From Liopterus haemorrhoidalis (lineage: Eukaryota > Arthropoda > Insecta > Coleoptera > Dytiscidae), in the NCBI GenBank assembly GCA_963971575.1, contig OZ020611.1:182170535-182234534 (forward strand): a DNA stretch of 64,000 bases, in the 5' to 3' direction. The notes below the pieces were generated by a model. It did not search any database and was not told the DNA's origin. It worked only from the letters and a program-made list of their open reading frames with translations. Shown in pieces: positions 63,665 through 64,000 of this stretch. Position 1 is the first letter of the stretch; each line of letters starts with the position of its first letter. Made by a program: the position numbers and the translations under genes.

Positions 63665-64000
63665 CAAAAAATCAAAATTTATATAAAAATAATTGTTATT
63701 ATATAGATATAAATTTTGTTATAAAGAATAAATTGTTGTATAGAATTCAATGTTTGTTGTATGAAGGTGGTTCTCAATCTTCTTTAGGTGACGCCAACTG
63801 AATACAAAATTTTAAAAAAATACAAAGCACCCTACCCTTATATCATGAGTTCAAAAAGAAATTACATAAGGGTTGACTATGAAAAATAAAAGTAATGTCA
63901 ACAGCAAGCTTTAGAATTAGTTAACTGTCATCACTGTTGTTGTTGTCATAAGTTTATATTGTTATATAAAGATTGCAGTAAACATTATTTTATTTTTCCA
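63665..64000. other. AT-rich window end, nothing firm
   Basis: GGTGGTTCTCAATCTTCTTT at about 63766 looks like a decayed hAT end. No gene is seen. Confidence 0.25.

Overview
This window is AT-rich animal DNA. The mix of mobile elements (mariner, rosa-type DD41D, pogo/Tigger, PIF/Harbinger, hAT, piggyBac, Helitron, jockey-like LINEs, a tRNA-derived SINE) points to an insect. The order cannot be settled from the sequence. No prokaryotic features are present.

The one clear host gene is nanos, on the + strand. A long Pro/Ser-rich coding exon (45730-47450) is followed by an 8.5-kb intron and a final coding exon (55975-56310). That last exon holds the complete Nanos double zinc finger (C-X2-C-X12-H-X10-C and C-X2-C-X7-H-X4-C). 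The two exons join in phase 0. A small possible 5' coding exon at 22160-22235, with a GTAAGT donor in matching phase, may be the start of nanos. A shortened phase-compatible copy lies at 30054-30096, and the surrounding DNA exists in three copies (about 21780-23010, 25100-28735 and 29765-30290). The last coding exon of an unidentified gene lies at 309-441.

Nearly everything else is mobile DNA, often nested:
- 1.0-2.8 kb: pogo/Tigger element.
- 4.8-9.05 kb: long-inverted-repeat element with a decayed PIN/FEN-like nuclease gene, itself hit by a hAT-type element and a Harbinger derivative.
- 9.1-10.2 kb: TTAA-flanked inverted-repeat element.
- 10.5-12.15 kb: hAT-type element holding a mariner.
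- 13.3-14.6 kb: nearly intact rosa-type element.
- 15.1-20.2 kb: CAGTGGCG-ended elements, a Tigger deletion derivative and a Tc1 relic.
- 20.5-21.6 kb: first copy of a 1.1-kb repeat with a tRNA-like core (other copies at 34.6 and 59.5 kb).
- 23.3-31 kb: hAT-type, Tc1/mariner, Harbinger and foldback elements among the triplicated blocks.
- 31.6-36.4 kb: mariner and hAT relics, and a 3.2-kb block bounded by two MITEs whose target duplications are arranged as expected if a DNA circle had recombined into a MITE.
- 36.8-42.8 kb: Helitron helicase split by a jockey-type LINE and a 120-bp satellite.
- 43-44.5 kb: LINE with an open 470-codon reverse transcriptase frame.
- 47.5-55.9 kb: nanos intron, carrying mariners, a 28S rRNA fragment broken by a hAT MITE, and Tc1/mariner relics.
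- 57-64 kb: SINE, MITEs, a piggyBac element nested in a probable hAT-type element, and a Tigger MITE.

Most transposase genes are broken by stops, frameshifts, deletions or nested insertions. The insertions with matching target duplications give a readable order of events.
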